From NCBI GenBank assembly GCA_032622095.1, contig CP136068.1, forward strand, positions 136,843,989 to 136,907,988: a stretch of DNA of 64,000 nucleotides, written 5' to 3'. This stretch comes from Siphonodentalium dalli (Eukaryota; Mollusca; Scaphopoda; Gadilida; Siphonodentaliidae). Positions 48,632-61,287 of the stretch are shown here, in pieces. Below the pieces are notes generated by a model. It was not told where the DNA came from. It ran no database searches and worked only from the letters and a program-made list of their open reading frames with translations. Position 1 is the stretch's first letter, and the number at the start of each line of letters is the position of its first letter. Position numbers and translations under genes: made by a program.

Positions 48632-49301
48632 CGTGGATTAGCTGGATTTTGAACTGACAGCGAGTAGAATGGGTCGATTAGAATCAAATTTGGTGAGATT
48701 TGAATGCGATTGTTGATGGCACCAATAATGTTATCTTCGCCTTCAACAGCGCAACGGAACATTTTCATTTTCATTTTCATTCGTTCCAAGTGTTTAAGTT
48801 TGTCTATAAACAAACAGCTCTGTGACTTTTTTTATGTTTGTTTACATAACAAAGCGTACACACGTGACAATAACATGCAAAGTATGCGATATTTATGATT
48901 GGTATAAGAACAACACCTGTCTATAAGTTCCCATATGTTTATGACGGTTTTAGCGGATTTCACTAGTTTAACAGCTATACCCACCGCGAAGACCGCCCAT
49001 ATTTTTAAATATGTTTGCGCTGCATGGCAACGCATAGCATTGTAAGGATCGGTAAAATTATAAGATCGTTTCACCCCTGCTTCGCCAAGAGAGTCAACGG
49101 ATACGGCTAGCCAAAAACAGCAAAACGACGAAAAACACGTACAGAGCACTGTACAAAGCCGATAATCTAAACAGTGATACTCACACAATAGAACAACGGG
49201 ACTCCGAAATTAGTCTTACAGTTAACCCTTCTATATACTAAATGGATTCTCCCAATTCTCCCAGTGTATTAGCGCCATGCATAGGTCGTATCACGACAGC
49301 C

Positions 49302-51831
49302 CGAACAAAAGTGCCATCTTTTGATATTTTGGACATGTGTAAGTGTGATTCAATTCTAGCCCGGGAAACCGACCTTTTGACATTTATTTCTGGTCACCAG
49401 ACAAGATGGCGTCCAACATGGCCGCTGTTTTTCAGACGGTCACTAAGTCAGTTTGATGCAAATTATACTGAGAAAATATATTTATATGTATACAAATGCA
49501 AACATTTTTGTGAATATAAGATATAATTCCACCTTTATATGGGAAAATTGGAACTCCCCGTCCAAGATGGCCGCCAAAATGGCAACCGGAACTGGAAAAT
49601 ATGACGTTTTACACTGATATATATATTCACTGTGAGATCCATAGGTATGCACATAGTGGTCATGCGTGAGGTGAATATGTATGCACGGATTGGCTGTATG
49701 GTCATTGAAGTGGTATATGGTTATAACCGAGAGTAGTTACATGGTCATCTGTGCGTTGTTTATGTATATATGGAGTGACCATGTGGTCATGTGTGTGATT
49801 CACAGGTTACCTTTGGTGACTGTATTGTCATGGATGGGTGTATATGCATACATGTGTTGGCTGTGTGTGCATAGTGGGTGCATGCATAAATATGGAGTGT
49901 TTGTATCCTTATGGGTAATGTATATATGTGTACATGGAATGACTGTATGGACATGATTGTTGAAGTGTATATACATGCCTGTTTAGCTGGATGGTCATTG
50001 GCGGGCATGTGGGTATACGGGGAGTGCCCTTGTAGTTATGGGTGTATATGTGATGTATATATGCATCTGTTTTTGCTGTATTGTCATTGGGTGTATATGT
50101 ATACATAGAGTAGCTGTATGATCGTGGATGGCGTGTGTGAGTATAAAACGAGTGGCTAAATTATCATGTGTGCTTTGTATATGCAAGTGTGGAGTGTACG
50201 AATGGCCGTACGTGCGGGGTATTGGTATATCCATCCAATCGTGAGGGGTGTATTGTATGCCTGGAATATGGCTATCTTGAATGGCTCTATGACCATTGGT
50301 GAGGCGTATATGTATGTACGGAGTAACTATGGTCATGAGTGGGGGTGTACATGTATATCTTGAGTGGCTATATGGCCTTGGGTGTGGCCAATATGTATAC
50401 AGGGGTGATAGTATGGCCAACGGTGAGGTGGCGTGCAATACAAAAAGTGACTGTATGATCATGAATGTGGTGAATGGGTACACCGAGAGTGACAATATAT
50501 ATGTTTGCCGGGTGTGGGATATACGGTTATGCCAAAGTGTGGTTGTATGGTCAAGGGTAAGATGTATGTGTATAAAGCGAATGGCTACATGATCATTAAT
50601 TGTGTGTGGTGTTTATTGATATATGGAACTACTGTATCATCATAGGTGGGTTGTACAAGTGTATCTTTCTGTGGTTATCGCTTTCCACAATAAATCAAGG
50701 ATGTGTTAATTCATAAAGAGGTAACGTCAGATAGTATTTCCATCTTGATGTCGTTTTATAAGCACAATGGAGGAAACGGTTTTCCTGACATTAGTCAATC
50801 AATTTTGACTCTATTGAGCCATAATTTGTATGTTATTTGGGCCAGCGAAGCACACAATATGGCCCCCTCAGTTCAATTTCTGTCCATTTCGGTTCAAAAA
50901 CCTGACCATAATCTCGGAAGGAAGTTTTTGGCAAAATTTCATACTGCATCCTTCAAAATGAATTGGCATGCCTTATAAGGTACTGGGTAACCAGAATAGA
51001 ACATATAGTTGTCAGTTGATTTAATAGTGTGTTTAATAACAAAAAGAGTCACAATTTGCTACCTTTTCGGAACAGCAGAGCATACTGTTATGCGAAAAAT
51101 TAACTCTTTTTTTTTTTAAACAAAATTTGGTTGCCATTTTGCAAGCCATCTTGAGTAATTTTGTCTGAAAACCCCCCAGATTGATGATTTTAAGACAGGT
51201 AAAAACAATAAACACATGTGATACCAAAAATAGTTCCAAGTTACTTGAGCCAAAGTGACAAGCCTGATTCCATTGAGTTGGAATATTCATAAGTAATTGC
51301 ACAGTTCTGCTAATTTCGGTGATTTTTGGTGAAATTTTATATCGGGTTGTGTATAAGCGAATTTTTGAGGGATCGGAAGAGCCTGGGACATCATAAATGA
51401 CATACTTCATTGATCCAATGATGATTAACATGATCAATTCAAAATAAAGTACAATTCTCGACCAGTTCTAAACACCAGAAACTTATCTAGAAGATATTAG
51501 TGAAAACACGTCAAATTTCTGACTTCCGGCTGTCATTTTGGCGGCCATTTTGGCGGCCATTTTGGACGGGGAGTTCCCATTTCGACATAAAAAGGTGGCA
51601 TTAGATCTTATATTTACAAAAATATGTACATGTGTATACATATGATAACAATGTCTCACTATAAATTGCATCAAACTCACTTAGTGACCCGTCTGGGGAG
51701 AAACAGCGTCCATGGTGGACGACATCTTCTCTGGTGACAAGAAATAATTCTCCAAAGGTCAGTTTCCCGTACTAGAATTGAATCACACATACATGTACAA
51801 AATATCATAAGATGGGACTTGTGTCCGAGCT
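49302..51831. mobile_element. Element E, full copy with about 330-bp terminal inverted repeats
   Basis: The left end (49302-49640), with GCCATCTTTTGATATTTTGG, GTGTGATTCAATTCTAG and CCAAGATGGCCGCC, is found inverted at 51490-51831. The interior starts with a minisatellite of 40-50 bp units (49640-50650; GTATATGTATACATGGAGTG and similar) and continues with sequence shared with 46260-47440. No ORF with a transposase motif is seen, so it is non-autonomous or decayed. Confidence 0.85.
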
Positions 51832-52077
51832 TTCGTGATAAAATCGTTAATACACTTTACTGAGTTATAAGAGTGAACATTGGAATGGTCTATTATTCAT
51901 TTGGAGGTGTGTTCAGGAAAAACGACAATATCACAGACGTGCGAAAGATAATACATGTGAAGAAGAACTGCTATTCATAGGGGGAATTTTCAGATAATAA
52001 ATTCAACATATTTTATGGTTGTTTCTCGAACTTATTGGCTTAACATTTCCTAAGGGGACTATACTCGTCAATGAATA

Positions 52078-52493
52078 TTAAAGGTACTCAATCCGATTTG
52101 ATGCTCCCCATATCATGCCGTTTCAGTTATCAGTATCGATTAATTGCCCAAAATTAATGCTAACCACAGTCAACTATATTATAAAATTGCCCAAAACCTG
52201 TTATTTATCAACATTTTGTTCAACGCCAATTTGTCAAATATCTGACACAAAAAGGCCAATTGATTTAGAGTTATCCATCTTAATCCGCAATTTGGTCCGA
52301 TAAGTCTTCTCGTCCACTTTTACTAGGCCATTAAATATTCCAGGTGGAGAAAAATAATATAGATTTTAAAAATCGATATCTGATCACACTGAGATTTGAT
52401 GGATGGGTTCCTCGACTCGAATCAAATATTTGTTACCCCCGAAGACAAATAAATAGTAATTGAGGGGCGCTTACTCGGATTGAGTACCTTTAA
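52078..52493 (+). mobile_element. TTAA-flanked MITE, family C, well preserved
   Basis: TTAA occurs at 52078-52081 and 52490-52493, with AGGTACTCAATCCGA perfectly inverted at the two ends. It is 416 bp and carries no ORF of note. It ends 60 bases before exon 3. Confidence 0.9.
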
Positions 52494-52552
52494 GTATAGA
52501 ATGGATTAAATGAGGAGATTTACAGTCATGATTGTGTATTTAAATATTTCAG

Positions 52553-52620
52553 AACCAACCCACATCCATGTTGAATCTAAATGGCCATATAATATTACGA
52601 TGGATCTAGACGGACAGCGG
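52553..52620 (+). CDS. Exon 3 of the PAN-ILEI protein: first strand of the ILEI domain
   Basis: A 68-base exon follows the acceptor TATTTAAATATTTCAG| and ends at the donor CAGCGG|GTAAGT. It enters with two bases completing a codon split with exon 2 and leaves in phase 0. The 22 full codons include PTHIHVESKWPYNITMDLDG, whose alternating hydrophobic pattern and Asp-Gly turn fit the opening strands of the ILEI domain that exon 4 continues. It lies 60 bases from a TTAA MITE. Confidence 0.75.
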
Positions 52621-52883
52621 GTAAGTATGATAACATTTCCACCTTCGGATACGTTAAAGGCTCATTTAATTTTTGAGTCATCGATTTTTTTTTTTATAGT
52701 ATCTTGATATAAACACTCTATGCCAAAAAATATAATTAAAATACAATAATTCATCACCGTTTGAAACGTCTGTATCTCATAATATTCCCATAGAGAAATA
52801 GAAAACAGCTGAAATCATAGAAAGATTTCCCCCGTTATGGCTTCCAGAATGCAACATAAGTCAAACTGAAATTGTATTTTCAA

Positions 52884-52946
52884 TGGAAGGGGAATAACTC
52901 TATATATTACGATATAGAGTTATTCCCCTTCCATTGAAAATAATGA
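52884..52946. repeat. Perfect hairpin, about 28-bp arms
   Basis: TTTTCAATGGAAGGGGAATA continues to CTCTATAT, and the exact inverse follows around TACG. Confidence 0.95.
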
Positions 52947-53119
52947 GACTTGAGCACAGAACACAAGTCGGTATCTCAACAAAAACAACATGTTTTCAGT
53001 TTACTACACCAAATAAGTTGATAATACATGTTTTGAATCTTCCTCCTTCATATGGTTTACATGTATAATATGGCATATATTTTATATGTGATCGGAGGGT
53101 TCGAAAATTAAGTTGGCTG

Positions 53120-53509
53120 TTAACCCTTTACCCAACAAACCGGCCAAAACCGGCCAAATAAAGCTTCAACAGCCTAAAATATCTTCGGTCTGTCTCAATA
53201 GAACCATACAAATATGGATATCATTGGAACCGGCTCCTTGACCACATTGTGATATTTACAGTTATGCCCTGTGCCAATGCATTCTCTTATATATGCGAGT
53301 CGACCATAGGTCGCCTCGCATATATAAGAGAATGCATTGGCCTAAAAAAAATCTTTTTTTACCATTTTTTCTTACATTCTTTAACAATTTTATAATTTTT
53401 AATGTGTTAAGCCAATGCATTCTCTTATATATGCGAGGCGACCTATGGTCGACTCGCATATATAAGAGAATGCATTGGCACAGGCCCTTTCTGTTGGGTG
53501 AAGGGTTAA
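53120..53509 (-). mobile_element. TTAA-type double-hairpin MITE, family A, copy 3
   Basis: TTAA at 53120-53123 and 53506-53509 with CCCTTTACCCAACA terminal repeats (one substitution on the right). The orientation is opposite to copies 1 and 2, so the CCGGCCAAAACCGGCC segment is at the left. Hairpins lie at 53274-53341 and 53411-53479. It is very close in sequence to the other copies. Confidence 0.92.
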
Positions 53510-54583
53510 ATCCCCACGCGTATATTTCTAAAACTTGCATTCAAATGGATAAAATTGTAATCGTATATGAAGGAAGCAATGCAGATGGAGGTACAGCACA
53601 TAATGGAAAGAGCTATTGGCATTTCCGTTTTGTTGTGTAAATCACGTTTCATTGTTGAAAATTAAGATACTACTGCACTGAAACTATTCATGAAATGTTA
53701 TACCCAGTGTCACTTAGCCAGTTCAGTAAAATCCATCTTTGTATATAAGTATATCTATATATTATTGATTAATGTGATGTTATATCCATAGTATGTAATA
53801 CATGTATGTTATATACCATGTGTTATTGCAATCTCTGTCAGAGCACACCAGTCATACTTCCTTTCTGACTCCGTCACCGACTGGGTACTGGTCTGTGTTT
53901 TATATTTCTATATATATAGCATAGGGTTTTCCAGCAAAAAATGGCGAAACCCGATCCCTCCAAAATCATATTTTCTATGTGCTTTGAGAACACTTCCCTC
54001 ATTAAAACATAATGACATAATGGAAAATCAGAGCGGTAGTTTTGTTGACGATTTTCGCAAAAATATTGCAGCAAATTAGAACTCTTGTGTTTGACTTGTC
54101 GTGCGAGTTGTGACAATGTCGCACACGTGCATTTAGACTTTTGCATTGATAAAATAATCGGAGAACCGAATCACACCGTTTCGAAATATAGTTCTTCGGT
54201 TTTAATGGGACTTTTCAAACTTAAGGTTCAAATTTTACACAAACTGTGTTTGATATTTTGTGTGCTTATATATATAACAAGGGCAGTATGTTGTTCTGTT
54301 CGCTTAGTATATATCTTAATATCGCGGAAGTCCACCAAATGTGGGTAAAATGTCGCCGGTAGCAGCGGTCTTACCGAATCATCAAGGGAGGTAAACTATG
54401 CATGGAGTTTGGTGTTATTGGTGGTACAAAATAAATGAATCAATCAGTTAATAAACCACTCATAAACTTAAAGCACCGTCGCTGGATACCTGAAATTATG
54501 ATAAAATTTCTTTAACTGTACGTGTGAATTACAACCCGTAAAAATCAGTCAGTAGTTTATAACCCTATGCCGCTTCTATTGAT

Positions 54584-54787
54584 AATAGAGACCTTTCGCA
54601 AAATCACTATTACGATCACGGATAGAATATATTGTCACACATTTGCACACAATTAACCTGCGTGGGGTATATTTCGTCTCACATAAGAACCACCGTGTGT
54701 ATATAGAGATCGAAATTTTGGCCGTATACTGGCAGGATAATGTCCATATCCGTAATCGTAATCGTGATTTTGCGAAAGGTCTCTATT
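54584..54787. mobile_element. 204-bp MITE with about 38-bp inverted ends
   Basis: AATAGAGACCTTTCGCAAAA followed by TCAC(T/G)ATTACGAT(C/T)ACGGATA is inverted at the two ends. There is no coding content. Confidence 0.85.
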
Positions 54788-57080
54788 GTGCGAAGATAAA
54801 GGATTACTAATAACAATCACACCATAGGAAAGCACATGCGACGTGGATTACAGTACTCGAAATGTACTAGCTGCCTTGTACATGTACATTGCACGTGTAG
54901 ATATCGTAAGTGACATTTTATGTAGTGATTTCTAAAACAGATCGTCATTTTACAATTTTGTTCCGTAGTGACCACTGTTGATAATAGCCAGGTTTAGCCA
55001 TGCACGCTTACGTGTAACTTACAACGTATGTTGCCATTTCCAACGAAAGTCACCTGACTCACGTGACTATTTCGCATTCACGTATATTGTCATTCCGCAT
55101 AGACGTTTTGCGCCAAACGTGTAGCATACGGAACTTGTATCAAAGAGGTATAATCCAATCTTCTAATACGCCATGTCACTAACTCGCGAGATCACTGAGT
55201 CGGCGTCATATTGGATCCACCAGGTAGCACCCAACCAACTGGCTTACCAGGTACTATTATAACTTAGATATTTACTAGTTATATACATCATTGCACTAAA
55301 CCAACTGGCTTACCATGTACATGTACTATTATAACAGATATATTTGCTAGTTATACAACATCGCGACTATAAACCTGGCTAATGTGTATTTCTGGTCTTC
55401 AGCGTATATCCCTCTCTCGTTAACGAATATAAATAACATAAATATAGCTATAATAAAAACTATATTTTCAGATTTTATCTAAACGGTCATCAGGAAGAGG
55501 AATCAACATATTCAGCTTTTCTCCAATAACGGTATGCTCAGGGAGTCTAGCTTTATCTCTGTCCGTTAAAGTTATTAACCAACCAACGGGTTTTCAATTG
55601 ATTCATCAACCTTCTTTTATTTCGATAACCAGTTAGCTCGTGGTTGACAGAAATCACAGTCCTGAAAATACAGACCATGTCGATAACCTGCTAATTCTTC
55701 AAAAAGAGATCATCTCCAAACCAAATGTCTCATAGATAAAAGAAATGTTTACACAATGAGTCTGTTGACTCGGTTCTGATTGTCAACAAAAACCGACTTG
55801 TGAAAATAAGATGTGGGGTGTGAAGTTTTCTCCAGCAACAAAAAACAACTAACTCACTGGTCGCATCAGAAATGTAATTTAGCTTTCAAAACGCACATTA
55901 CAATGTTCTGTCGATCTGTTCAAGCGTTAGCGACAATATGCGATTTCAATGCACATGTAGGGATGCTACATAAATTTGCCTGTAAATAACATCATGCAAT
56001 TATCTCTCAAGAATCAATTATACAGCAATTTGAAGGCAAAATGTCAGTAGTATGGTTACATGTATGTGTAACTATAGAAATGTTACTTCCCATGCGCATG
56101 CGCATGCGCATACCATTAGCTTTGGTAAAAATGCATTGTATATGCATGTTTCCGTTCATATTCTGGCACCATATAGGGTTTTCTACTACATAATGCCTAC
56201 AACATAATAATACCGTGCAAATTTGCAAATGTGTGCATTGCAATTTATTGTATTAGTCGGATTCCTTATGTCATTTTGCATTTTTGGTTTGATAAAAGCG
56301 ATCTGAAAATGGATTATGTATGCCTAGTGGGTGTGATTTCAGGATTGACTTGTTTCCATTTTTGAATTTTGGCGGGTCAGCCTAAATCTGAGTCAACATA
56401 ATTTAGAGAGCGTTTCGTATTTACAGAAAACGATGGATGGTGCCATCTGGCGTATGGTGATCGGTGCGATTTGAAACTTCTCCAAACTACTAGATATGAC
56501 CGTTACATGTATTTTTGAAAATTTTGATGTAATCAGTTCATTCTTGTTGGCTACAGTTGTGATCAAAATTTAACACTGAGCCCTATGGAAATTCCAGTAC
56601 TTTGGATAAATGGCGCCATTTTGCGTATGACGATATGCGCGTACTGATATTCCTAAAAAATACTAAGTATGAATTTCATACTTAGTATGAAACATAGACG
56701 TAGTTTTTAAAATTTAACACTTAACCCTATGGAAAATTTCGTGTTATGCTCATAGGTTGATTGTAATATCACTTATTGTCAATCGTGCGCAACTATATAT
56801 GTAGACTAACACTCGTGTTTGACCCACTGTAACTATCCGTGATTTACTAGATGCAATACATGATATAGTTATGCCTCAAGATACAGTAATTGGCAAAAGT
56901 AAGTGTCGAATGGTTTTGTAATTTCGATAATATGCAGCCTGTTGAATTAAACGAAAATATTCACAACAAGACTGTTCACGATGTTATTACATACCACTGA
57001 CTAGTTTTTAAAACCACATCGTTGATCATAACGGGATGTAGTGTCACAAATAGATGGTAGTTGTTCATTGTCATCGGAGT
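54788..57080. other. Intron 3 interior, short local repeats
   Basis: A 65-70 bp direct repeat (CCAACTGGCTTACCA(G/T)GTAC...) occurs at 55237 and 55300. GGTGCCATCTGGCGTATG and GGCGCCATTTTGCGTATG at 56440 and 56611 mark a second diverged duplication. No exon was recognised. Confidence 0.55.
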
Positions 57081-57440
57081 CTATCCCACATGCACTGAGA
57101 GAATCTGTGTTTTCGCAGGATTTGTGCTGCTGATAAATGGACATTTCGGTGAAGCTGAGATCTTTACTATAACGGTATAGGCTTTGCTTTCACACTTCCC
57201 ACGCCAGTTACATTTGGCCAAGTCCAGTACAGCGACTGAAACCCAACATTCACCATTAATATTCTGACCACAGTTAATCTCCACGCTTCGTGTATAGCTG
57301 TAAAAATCAAGTAAATTCGAATTTCCACTAAAGTAGAGCTTAATGAGTAAAATAGATATCAACCATAGTTGCATTTTCCTGCAAATTCCGAGTAGGTTCT
57401 TAGTAACCGTTACTAAGGAGCTATTTGGGACCGGTGGCAA
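57081..57440 (-). CDS. Possible small secreted protein, antisense in intron 3
   Basis: An ATG at about 57374, in a frame open further upstream, gives a protein of about 97 residues that starts MQLWLISILLIKLYF, a convincing signal peptide. About 80 mature residues follow with four or five cysteines (INCGQ, GECWVSVAVLDL, KCNWRGKCESKAY, SPKCPF) and a stop at 57081. An acceptor-like TTTGCAG lies just ahead of the ATG, so it could be the second exon of a gene read leftwards. I do not recognise the family. A repeat (GATCTTATAATGATCA(G/A)TGG at 57454 and 57778) lies upstream. It may be a real lineage-specific gene or chance. Confidence 0.38.
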   Translation of the reverse strand: MPPVPNSSLVTVTKNLLGICRKMQLWLISILLIKLYFSGNSNLLDFYSYTRSVEINCGQNINGECWVSVAVLDLAKCNWRGKCESKAYTVIVKISASPKCPFISSTNPAKTQILSVHVG

Positions 57441-58592
57441 AATCTCCCGATCTTATAATGATCAGTGGCCTATGCAGAACATGGCTGCATAGTTTTAGAC
57501 ATACATGTGCCCAACTTTGAACAAACCAGCCCCATGTGATCAGACACTGACTAAATTAAGGCAATACCAATGAATGAGATTAGCACACCATTGTGGCATT
57601 TGATTAGCAACTGTTGCTAACCTTAAATAAGACATCTGGTTACTTTGACGGCCAGGTATATCTCAAATGTCACATTTGGTTATTAACTGCATCGGAAAGC
57701 AAACGTTGAATTACGACCCTATCAGCTACAATTGCAATTTCCAGTGAATTCCCGGTAAATTCCTATACTATGTTTCTCGATCTTATAATGATCAATGGCC
57801 CATGGCACAAACATGTACAGTTTCATATTTGTGTCACCATTTGAACATAACCAATATCATCTGACTATAGACACTATCTAATTTACAGGAAAATACCACG
57901 GCCCAGAGTGTTGACCGGTTCAAAGCCAAGTATATTATTGGGGGAGAACGATCCATTAAGCCTAAGTCGATGGCTTGTTCACAACAGATGGAATCATGAT
58001 GCATTATGAAGGATGATGGAAGGGTGCCATCAACTATATTCTTCAACACAGTATTGTCCCCGCTCTGTGTCACTTGCATCTTACTGTGTTGTATTATATA
58101 TAAGACCAAGCACACAATGCACTCATATATATTCTTATAAATAAATTATCTCTTAGAAAGTGTCCAGAGATGTCTTGCCTATTTATGCTGACAATTTATT
58201 TTTATTCTTGTGGCAAAGGATTTGAGGGAGTGATTTGTTATGTTGACTAAGATGTTAATTTAGTATGTGAAACATGTATCCCGGGGGATGTATCGAGTGG
58301 ACGGAGAAAGTGTTTTCTTTATCATCAGATTAACATAGTTTAAACTCCCAATTGTGATAAACCCGACCAGGAATTATAGAACAACCATCTTATATGCCCA
58401 GCAATATTTAGCAAACATATGGACATGATAACATTGTTTAAATTTTTAAACAATACCACCCTATCCACATGTATGGCTAAACATATCATTGGCATAGATG
58501 AGTTGATGTAGTTGTTACATTGATGCTGGTCGGGTTTCTCCAAATTTAATACTAAAACAGAATGATCCATAAGCTACGGTGGCTGGTTTAAT
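57441..58592. other. No gene seen; duplicated 110-bp segment
   Basis: The stretches at 57450-57560 and 57775-57890 are diverged direct repeats about 325 bases apart. The remainder is AT-rich with no recognised feature. Confidence 0.5.
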
Positions 58593-59812
58593 ACATGGGA
58601 AATTGTTTTTTTTATTTCGTGGTCACGAAATACTAATTCGTGGCCACGAAATTACTAATTCGTGGCCACGAAATTACTAATTCGTGGCAACGAAATACTA
58701 ATTCGTGGCCACGAAATAACTAATTTGGTGGCCACGAAATAACTGATTGACCTTTGCATATATCCCGATACCTTTACGGTATGGTTACACTTGATGATGT
58801 TTTAGAAAAAATGCATATACGATCGCAAAGAGGCTACTATAAACTCCTTATGGCGGATGGGACCCGGGCTTTATGGGAATATGAACGTCCGATATAAACT
58901 AGCCCAGAGAGAACGAGGAAACACGGGTCAGATGGCTCCAAGACAAACTAAATATGCATTAGTTTTTACCACAAGGGATCGAAAGGGAATGAGATTTCAC
59001 TCGGCATATTGGCCGATTGAAGTCAAATAAGGGTTTTGTAGGGTGAGCCCAAAACAAACTTATAAATATTCACCCTTTCAACCATACCCGATCCAAAATG
59101 GTCGCCGCTCAGAAGGGGTCAAATAGGGTACACATTATTTCTCGGTCACTTGACCGATATAGATCAAATAAAGGGTGGTGTACGGTGGCTCGCAAAGCAA
59201 GCTAAATTTTCACACCTTCAGCCCATTCGAGCTAAAATGATAACTGATCAGAGGGGTCCATATATGGTACCATGCAATGCCCCCCCCCCCACCATTTTAG
59301 GTCGAATACAGTGTGTTGTATGGTGACCCCTGAGACAAACTAAATATTCACCCGCTTTCACCATCCCCGATCCAAAATGGCCGCCCAGATGGTTCAAATA
59401 TGGCACCTATACAATTTCTCGGCCCCCTAACCGTTTGATGTGGTATAATTGGTGCTGTAGGGTAGCCCCAAGATATACTGAATGTCGTGGGTGCCATAAG
59501 TGACACCCCCCCCCCCCAGAACGGCGGCAACTTTTGAACGGGTTGGTGAAAGGGGTGATTACTTAATTTGTTTTACGGGCCACCCTACAACACCCTTTAT
59601 CTCAAATCGCCGTGGCTCATGCCAAGATGGTGGACAACTACAACCAAATCATCTCTATCCGCTTCCATTACAAGAATGGGACTGACGATCGTATATCACA
59701 ATTAGTTATTTCGTGGCCACGAATTACTTATTTCGTGGCCACGAATTACTTATTTCGTGACAACGAATTAGTATTTCGTGGCCACGAAATAAAAAAAAGA
59801 TATTCCCATGTC
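58593..59812. mobile_element. Element whose ends are arrays of TTCGTGGCCACGAA palindromes
   Basis: The left end CATGGGAAATTG-T(8)-ATTTCGTGG leads into about six copies of (A)TTCGTGGCCACGAA(A) at 58617-58745. The right end has four copies (59712-59790) followed by the inverse A(8)-GATATTCCCATG. The interior repeats a 130-160 bp unit around CAAACTAAATATTCACCC and CCGATCCAAAATGG(C/T)CG (58960, 59080, 59340). No transposase is seen. Confidence 0.82.
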
Positions 59813-60358
59813 CTAAAAGTTTTGACTGACACTTACATAAATATGACTCACAGAATTGTTAGCACACAACTCCGTATTATGCGGTACTTCGTCCTGGCAA
59901 TAAACATTAATTTTGTCAATTGATGAAAAAACAACATCAATCAATTTTACAACGACATCCTGAAACTTTAGTCTTGATAAACATTACATTTGTAGAATAG
60001 TGGACATTATCACTGAAGCACGCGATTGTGATGTATATGATTGATGTGAACCACATTTTTATCAACTACTGTATCTGGTGGCCTGACTATATTGCAAGTT
60101 AATTTGGTAAAATCACATGTAGTTACGATAGATTACATGTAATAGCCATGCATATATGATAGCCATTAAGTTCCACCACATTTGAGTAAATTGTCAAACT
60201 CTCTATAGGGTCCAACGTTAGTTTTGTTCGCAACTGTAGTACACTACCCGCGGAGACTTATCTGACGACACCATTCTCAAAAATACATTTCAGAGTTATA
60301 CTTGACATATGTGCATAATTTCAACTCGCACAATTCATGAAAAAGCTAATCGTGTTAG

Positions 60359-61230
60359 TTAATATCTGTATAATCAGGAAACGCTCTTTAAATTATTAAA
60401 ACCGTCCAAACTATTTGTTTCCACTAAAATGTCAGAGTGAAAACAAGTAGACTCTGAAAGTAGACCGCAGTCCACCAGAAGGTTAGTTATGAGGATTAAT
60501 ATTTGTATAATAAGGAAACGCTCTTTAAATTCTTAAAACAGTCCAAAAACACTTTTTTCCAATAAAATTTCAACTGGACACAGGTAAACTCTGAAAGTAG
60601 ACACGCTATTGATAAATAAACCGTTCGCATGTCGTTTTACACAATCCGAAATTGCGCGACCGTTGTTTTCGACCAAAGGAATATGACTTGTGAAATCATC
60701 GAGGGTGGGGGTAGGGTTAGCTTTTCTGCGATATCTTTACCAAAAATTGATGTATCGAAGTTTTGTTTGTGGCATATTATCAAGATATCCTTGTAGATTG
60801 GTCATGTTCATCTTTATGTGATTTAGCTGATTTTAAGAATATACAATACCTTAATATTTGGGAAATAAAATTGAAAATGCAGTCATAAATACAATTAATC
60901 TGATGATTTTATGATATAATTCCACATTAAGATATGTAATTAAGTAATTTGTGGCAAGATCTTTCCATGTTTTTCGATTTCCAAGAACAAAGAAAGCCAC
61001 TTACCGAACTTGCTATGCGTAATAGCATGTTTTTATTACCAGGTGGACAGGAAAAAAATAGAGGGGTACACAAACAAAAGCCTCACAAAAACATGTTTCC
61101 ACTAAAATATCAAGCTGGAAACAGGTAGATTCTGAAAATAGACACACTGGTGGTATAGAAACCGTTCTCATATCGCTTTTAACATTCCGAAAACGCGCGA
61201 CCATTTTTTTCGACATAAGGAATCCGACTA
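60359..61230 (+). repeat. Three direct repeats upstream of exon 4
   Basis: Units at 60359, 60493 and 61092 share GGAAACGCTCTTTAAATT (first two), TTTCCA(C/A)TAAAAT, AGGTA(A/G)A(C/T)TCTGAAA(G/A)TAGAC and GCGCGACC(G/A)TT (last two). They lie in intron 3 and end 58 bases before exon 4. Confidence 0.75.
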
Positions 61231-61287
61231 TATGCTAATTCTGTTTTCTAAAATTACTCTCACAAATGATTTCTTGTTCTTTTCTAG

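Noticed and set aside
49681-50592. Cys/Tyr/His-rich ORFs on both strands
   Set aside because: They are translations of the internal GTATACATGG-type minisatellite of element E.
53262-53640. ORFs with repeated LLYMRVDHRSPRIYKRMHW-type phrases on both strands (also at 40849 and 40441)
   Set aside because: They are readings through the family-A hairpins; the protein repeats reflect the DNA palindromes.
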